A stretch of DNA of 64,000 bases from Shinella sp. SUS2. GTDB lineage: Bacteria; Pseudomonadota; Alphaproteobacteria; Rhizobiales; Rhizobiaceae. Both the position numbers and the translations under genes were made by a program. Numbering within the stretch: position 1 is the first letter of the stretch; each line of letters starts with the position of its first letter. This document shows positions 61,502 through 64,000 of the stretch, piece after piece. The notes beneath the pieces were generated by a model, which ran no database searches, was not told where the DNA came from, and saw nothing but the letters and a program-made list of their open reading frames with translations. The stretch is taken from contig NZ_KQ410732.1 in assembly GCF_001262505.1 (NCBI RefSeq), positions 124,001-188,000 on the forward strand. The letters are read 5' to 3'.

Positions 61502-62521
61502 ATGATGCTTTTCAAACATTTTCAACGCATGACCGCGACCGCCGGCCTTCTGGCGGGCCTTCTTGCTTCCAGTGCCGCCTATGCGGAAACCAATCTGGTC
61601 GTCGGCTATCAGCAGATCGTCGGCCCGTTCGTCGCCGCCATCGCCGACGGCCGTTTCGACGCGGCGGCCAAGGAGGTCGGTTACACGATCGACTGGCGCC
61701 AGTTCTCGTCGGCCGGCGACATCACCACGGCGCTCGCCTCCGGCGACGTGCCGATCGGCGTGCTCGGCTCGACCGGCACGGCGGCGGCCGCGACCCGCGG
61801 CGTCGAGCTGCAACTGTTCTGGATCCTCGACAACATCGGCAAGTCCGAGGCGCTGGTCGCCCGCGATGGCTCGGGCATCGAGACACCCGCCGACCTCAAG
61901 GGCAAGAAGGTCGCCGTGCCCTTCGTCTCGACCTCGCATTTCCACCTTCTGGTCGGCATGAGCAAGGTGTGGAACGTCGATCCGCGCGAGGTGGAGATTT
62001 TGAACCTGAAGCCGCCGCAGATCGTCGCCGCCTGGCAGCGCGGCGATATCGACGCCGCCTATGTCTGGCCGCCGGCGCTCTCGGAAATCCTCAAGACCGG
62101 CAAGGCGATCTCGGACAGCGAGGTCATCGGCGCGGCCAGCGTGCCGACCTTCGACGGGCTGGTGGTCGACAAGGCCTGGGCGGCGGAGAACCCCAAGCTG
62201 ATGGAGGCCTTCACCAAGGTTCTCGCCGAATCCTATGCCGACTACAACGCCAACAAGACGAAGTGGACGGTGGACTCGCCCGAGGTACAGGGTATCGTCA
62301 AGCTGATCGGCGGCGACGGGCCGAGCACGGTGGAGGCGCTGGGGCTGCTCTCCTTCCCCAATGCGGACGAACAGGCCTCCGACACCTGGCTCGGCGGCGG
62401 GGCGACGCGGGCGCTCACCGAAAGCGCCAAATTCCTCGTCGAGCAGAAGCAGATCGGCAAGTCGCTCGACGATTATACGCCCTTCGTCAATGCGGATTTC
62501 GCCGCGGCGGCGGCGAAGTAA
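61502..62521 (+). CDS. tauA: Taurine/sulfonate ABC transporter substrate-binding protein
   Basis: 339 residues from the ATG at 61502 behind GAGGAG; ATGs at 61490 and 61505 are also in frame. Signal peptide ends near SAAYA-ETNLV. TauA-like blocks are LVVGYQQIVGPFVAAIADG, YTIDWRQFSSAGDITTALAS, GDVPIGVLGSTGTAAAATRG and KKVAVPFVSTSHFHLLVGM. The close match to TauA and the neighbouring TauR support taurine or a related sulfonate as ligand. A stem-loop separates it from tauB. Confidence 0.9.
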   Translation: MMLFKHFQRMTATAGLLAGLLASSAAYAETNLVVGYQQIVGPFVAAIADGRFDAAAKEVGYTIDWRQFSSAGDITTALASGDVPIGVLGSTGTAAAATRGVELQLFWILDNIGKSEALVARDGSGIETPADLKGKKVAVPFVSTSHFHLLVGMSKVWNVDPREVEILNLKPPQIVAAWQRGDIDAAYVWPPALSEILKTGKAISDSEVIGAASVPTFDGLVVDKAWAAENPKLMEAFTKVLAESYADYNANKTKWTVDSPEVQGIVKLIGGDGPSTVEALGLLSFPNADEQASDTWLGGGATRALTESAKFLVEQKQIGKSLDDYTPFVNADFAAAAAK

Positions 62522-62536
62522 CCATCCGTCGATGGC

Positions 62537-62562
62537 GCACCGGCCGGTGGAGCGGCCGGTGC
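62537..62562 (+). terminator. 9-bp stem-loop between tauA and tauB
   Basis: GCACCGGCC (62537-62545) and GGCCGGTGC (62554-62562), perfect arms, eight-base loop; the outer TGGC/GCCA extends the stem past a one-base bulge. No T-run. Confidence 0.7.
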
Positions 62563-62610
62563 TGCCATCTTCGCTTAGAGACGTGATCGAGGTGCAGGGA
62601 GGCATTTCTC

Positions 62611-63423
62611 ATGGAAACACTCAGCGTCAGGAACATCAGTCTGACCTATCCGGGCTTGTACTCGGACCAGGCGGTGATCGCCCTGAAAGGCGTCAATCTG
62701 ACCATCAAGAGCGGCGATTTCGTCGTCGCGCTCGGCGCTTCGGGCTGCGGAAAGACCACGCTGCTCAACCTGATGGCGGGCTTCATGGCCCCCTCTGAGG
62801 GTGATATCTCGCTGGGCAATCACCGGGTCAACGGTCCCGGCGCCGAGCGCGGCGTGGTGTTCCAGAAACATGCTCTTCTGCCCTGGCTCAACGTCATCGA
62901 GAACACCGAATTCGGCCTGAAGCTGCGCGGCGTCGACAAGGCGGAGCGGCGGGAGATCGCGACGAAAAACCTCGCCCTCGTCGGCTTGCAGGATTTCCAC
63001 CGTCACATGATCTATCATCTCTCCGGCGGCATGCAGCAGCGCGTCGGCATTGCGCGGGCGCTGACCTGCGACCCCGCCATGCTTTTGATGGACGAGCCGA
63101 TGGCGGCGCTTGACGCGCTGACGCGCGAGACCATCCAGGAACTGCTGCTGGAGGTCTGGCAGCTCACCAACAAGATGTTCTTCTTCATCACGCACAGCGT
63201 CGAGGAGGCGCTGTTCCTCGGTTCGCGGCTGATCGTCATGTCGCCGCGCCCGGGCCGCATCCCCCATCCCTACGAGCTTGATTTCAACCGCCGTTTCCTC
63301 GCCGAAGGCAATGCCCGCGCGATCAAGTCGAGCCCGGAATTCATCCGCATGCGCGAGGAAGTGCTCGGCATCATCTATGGCGACGAACGTGCGTCCGGCA
63401 ACCCGGAGGTGGCCCATGCTTGA
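62611..63423 (+). CDS. tauB: Taurine ABC transporter ATP-binding protein
   Basis: 270 residues of the NitT/TauT family. Walker A GASGCGKTT (42-50), Q-loop VVFQKHALLPWLNVIENTEF, signature LSGGMQQRVGIARAL, Walker B LLMDEPMAALDAL and H-loop ITHSVEEALFLGSR are complete. The RGVVFQKHALLPWLNV form is typical of TauB/SsuB. The start follows AGGGAGG. It overlaps tauC by eight bases. Confidence 0.93.
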   Translation: METLSVRNISLTYPGLYSDQAVIALKGVNLTIKSGDFVVALGASGCGKTTLLNLMAGFMAPSEGDISLGNHRVNGPGAERGVVFQKHALLPWLNVIENTEFGLKLRGVDKAERREIATKNLALVGLQDFHRHMIYHLSGGMQQRVGIARALTCDPAMLLMDEPMAALDALTRETIQELLLEVWQLTNKMFFFITHSVEEALFLGSRLIVMSPRPGRIPHPYELDFNRRFLAEGNARAIKSSPEFIRMREEVLGIIYGDERASGNPEVAHA

Positions 63424-64000
63424 CAGAGTGACACGGGCCAAGCCCGCCAAGGCCGGCAAGATTTTTGGCGCGCCGGGCGACGGCAGCAGCGGCCTGATCA
63501 GCTTCGTGACGGCGGCCGTGCTCGTCGCAATGTGGTTCCTCGTGACGGAGTCCGGCTGGGTCAAACCGCTCTTCCTGCCCTCGCCGCTGTCCGTCTGGGA
63601 CAAGTTCTGGCTGGCGATGACGGAGGGCGTTTCGAACTCGACGCTGGCGCAGCACACGCTGGCCAGCATCGGCCGCGTCTTCGGCGCCTTCCTGCTGGCG
63701 CTGGTCACGGCCGTGCCGATCGGCATCCTGATGGGCGTCAACCGCTTCGTGCGCGGCTTGTTCGATCCGATCATCGAATTCTACCGCCCGCTGCCGCCGC
63801 TCGCCTACCTGCCGCTGGTCATCATCTGGCTCGGCATCGGTGAATTCCCCAAGGTCTTCCTGATTTATCTGGCGATCTTCGCGCCGATGGCGATTGCCGC
63901 AAGGGCAGGGGTGCGTTCGGTCTCGACGGAGCAGATCCATGCGGCCTATGCGATGGGCGCCACCCGCGGGCAGGTCATCAGCCAGGTCATCATGAAGGCC
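63416..64000 (+). CDS. tauC: Taurine ABC transporter permease, 5' part, cut by window edge
   Basis: The first 195 codons are present; the reading frame is open to the end of the window. An N-terminal cytoplasmic stretch (MLDRVTRAKPAKAGKIFGAP) precedes the first membrane helix, and the segments ESGWVKPLFLPSPLSVWDKF, FGAFLLALVTAVPIGILMGV and EFYRPLPPLAYLPLVIIWLG are those of TauC/SsuC permeases. The coupling motif is just reached (HAAYAMGATRGQVISQVIMK). The ATG lies inside tauB, so translation is coupled. Confidence 0.92.
   Translation, partial: MLDRVTRAKPAKAGKIFGAPGDGSSGLISFVTAAVLVAMWFLVTESGWVKPLFLPSPLSVWDKFWLAMTEGVSNSTLAQHTLASIGRVFGAFLLALVTAVPIGILMGVNRFVRGLFDPIIEFYRPLPPLAYLPLVIIWLGIGEFPKVFLIYLAIFAPMAIAARAGVRSVSTEQIHAAYAMGATRGQVISQVIMKA

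Overview
The window looks like accessory or chromid-type DNA from an alphaproteobacterium of the Rhizobiales, most likely Rhizobiaceae (Rhizobium, Shinella, Ensifer or Agrobacterium type). The grounds are high GC, very dense packing with overlapping start and stop codons, a large number of solute transporters each with its own regulator, DctD-, TauR- and RHH_4-type proteins, and two copies of a GC-rich mosaic intergenic repeat resembling the rhizobial RIME element. I see no rRNA, tRNA, CRISPR array, transposase or integrase.

Layout. 1-3860: the end of a sigma-54 activator, then a tripartite tricarboxylate transporter (tctCBA). 3933-7196: an AraC regulator and a TonB-dependent siderophore receptor. 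7337-10086: an LLM flavin monooxygenase, a DJ-1/PfpI protein with an RHH protein, and a cupin. 10106-16281: a polyamine-type ABC importer with an FAD amine oxidase-like enzyme and an XRE-cupin regulator. 16382-19165: an Old-Yellow-Enzyme/Fe-S oxidoreductase with a divergent XRE-cupin regulator. 19168-24941: a LysR regulator, a polar amino acid ABC importer and an M81 (MlrC) peptidase. 25022-34979: a LacI-controlled run of overlapping genes joining a PotFGHI-like ABC importer to a nucleoside hydrolase, an adenine deaminase, an EamA exporter and an M20 amidohydrolase, which I read as a nucleoside/purine scavenging system. 34985-36168: a WYL regulator and a VOC protein. 36231-43238: a GlpR-like repressor divergent from a GlpA-like/GlpB-like/FGGY-kinase/DUF1937/APC-permease operon. 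43282-52758: an NCS1 permease, ATP-dependent hydantoinase HyuA/HyuB, an AraC regulator and two amidohydrolases. 52914-59835: a dipeptide-type ABC importer with a further amidohydrolase. 59884-64000: TauR and tauABC, with tauC cut by the window edge.

How it works together. Almost every block follows one plan: regulator, binding-protein-dependent importer, one or more catabolic enzymes. Three observations stand out. First, all six binding-protein transporters carry a strong stem-loop immediately after the binding-protein gene, two of them formed by the RIME-like repeat, although the six loops are unrelated in sequence. Second, the 25-35 kb block looks like a self-contained nucleoside/purine import and salvage operon behind a perfect LacI-type palindrome. 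Third, the 43-60 kb region concentrates cyclic-amide chemistry (HyuAB plus three amidohydrolases and two importers), consistent with stepwise hydrolysis of an N-heterocycle such as creatinine/N-methylhydantoin. Functional names come from reading motifs and gene order; no database search was possible.
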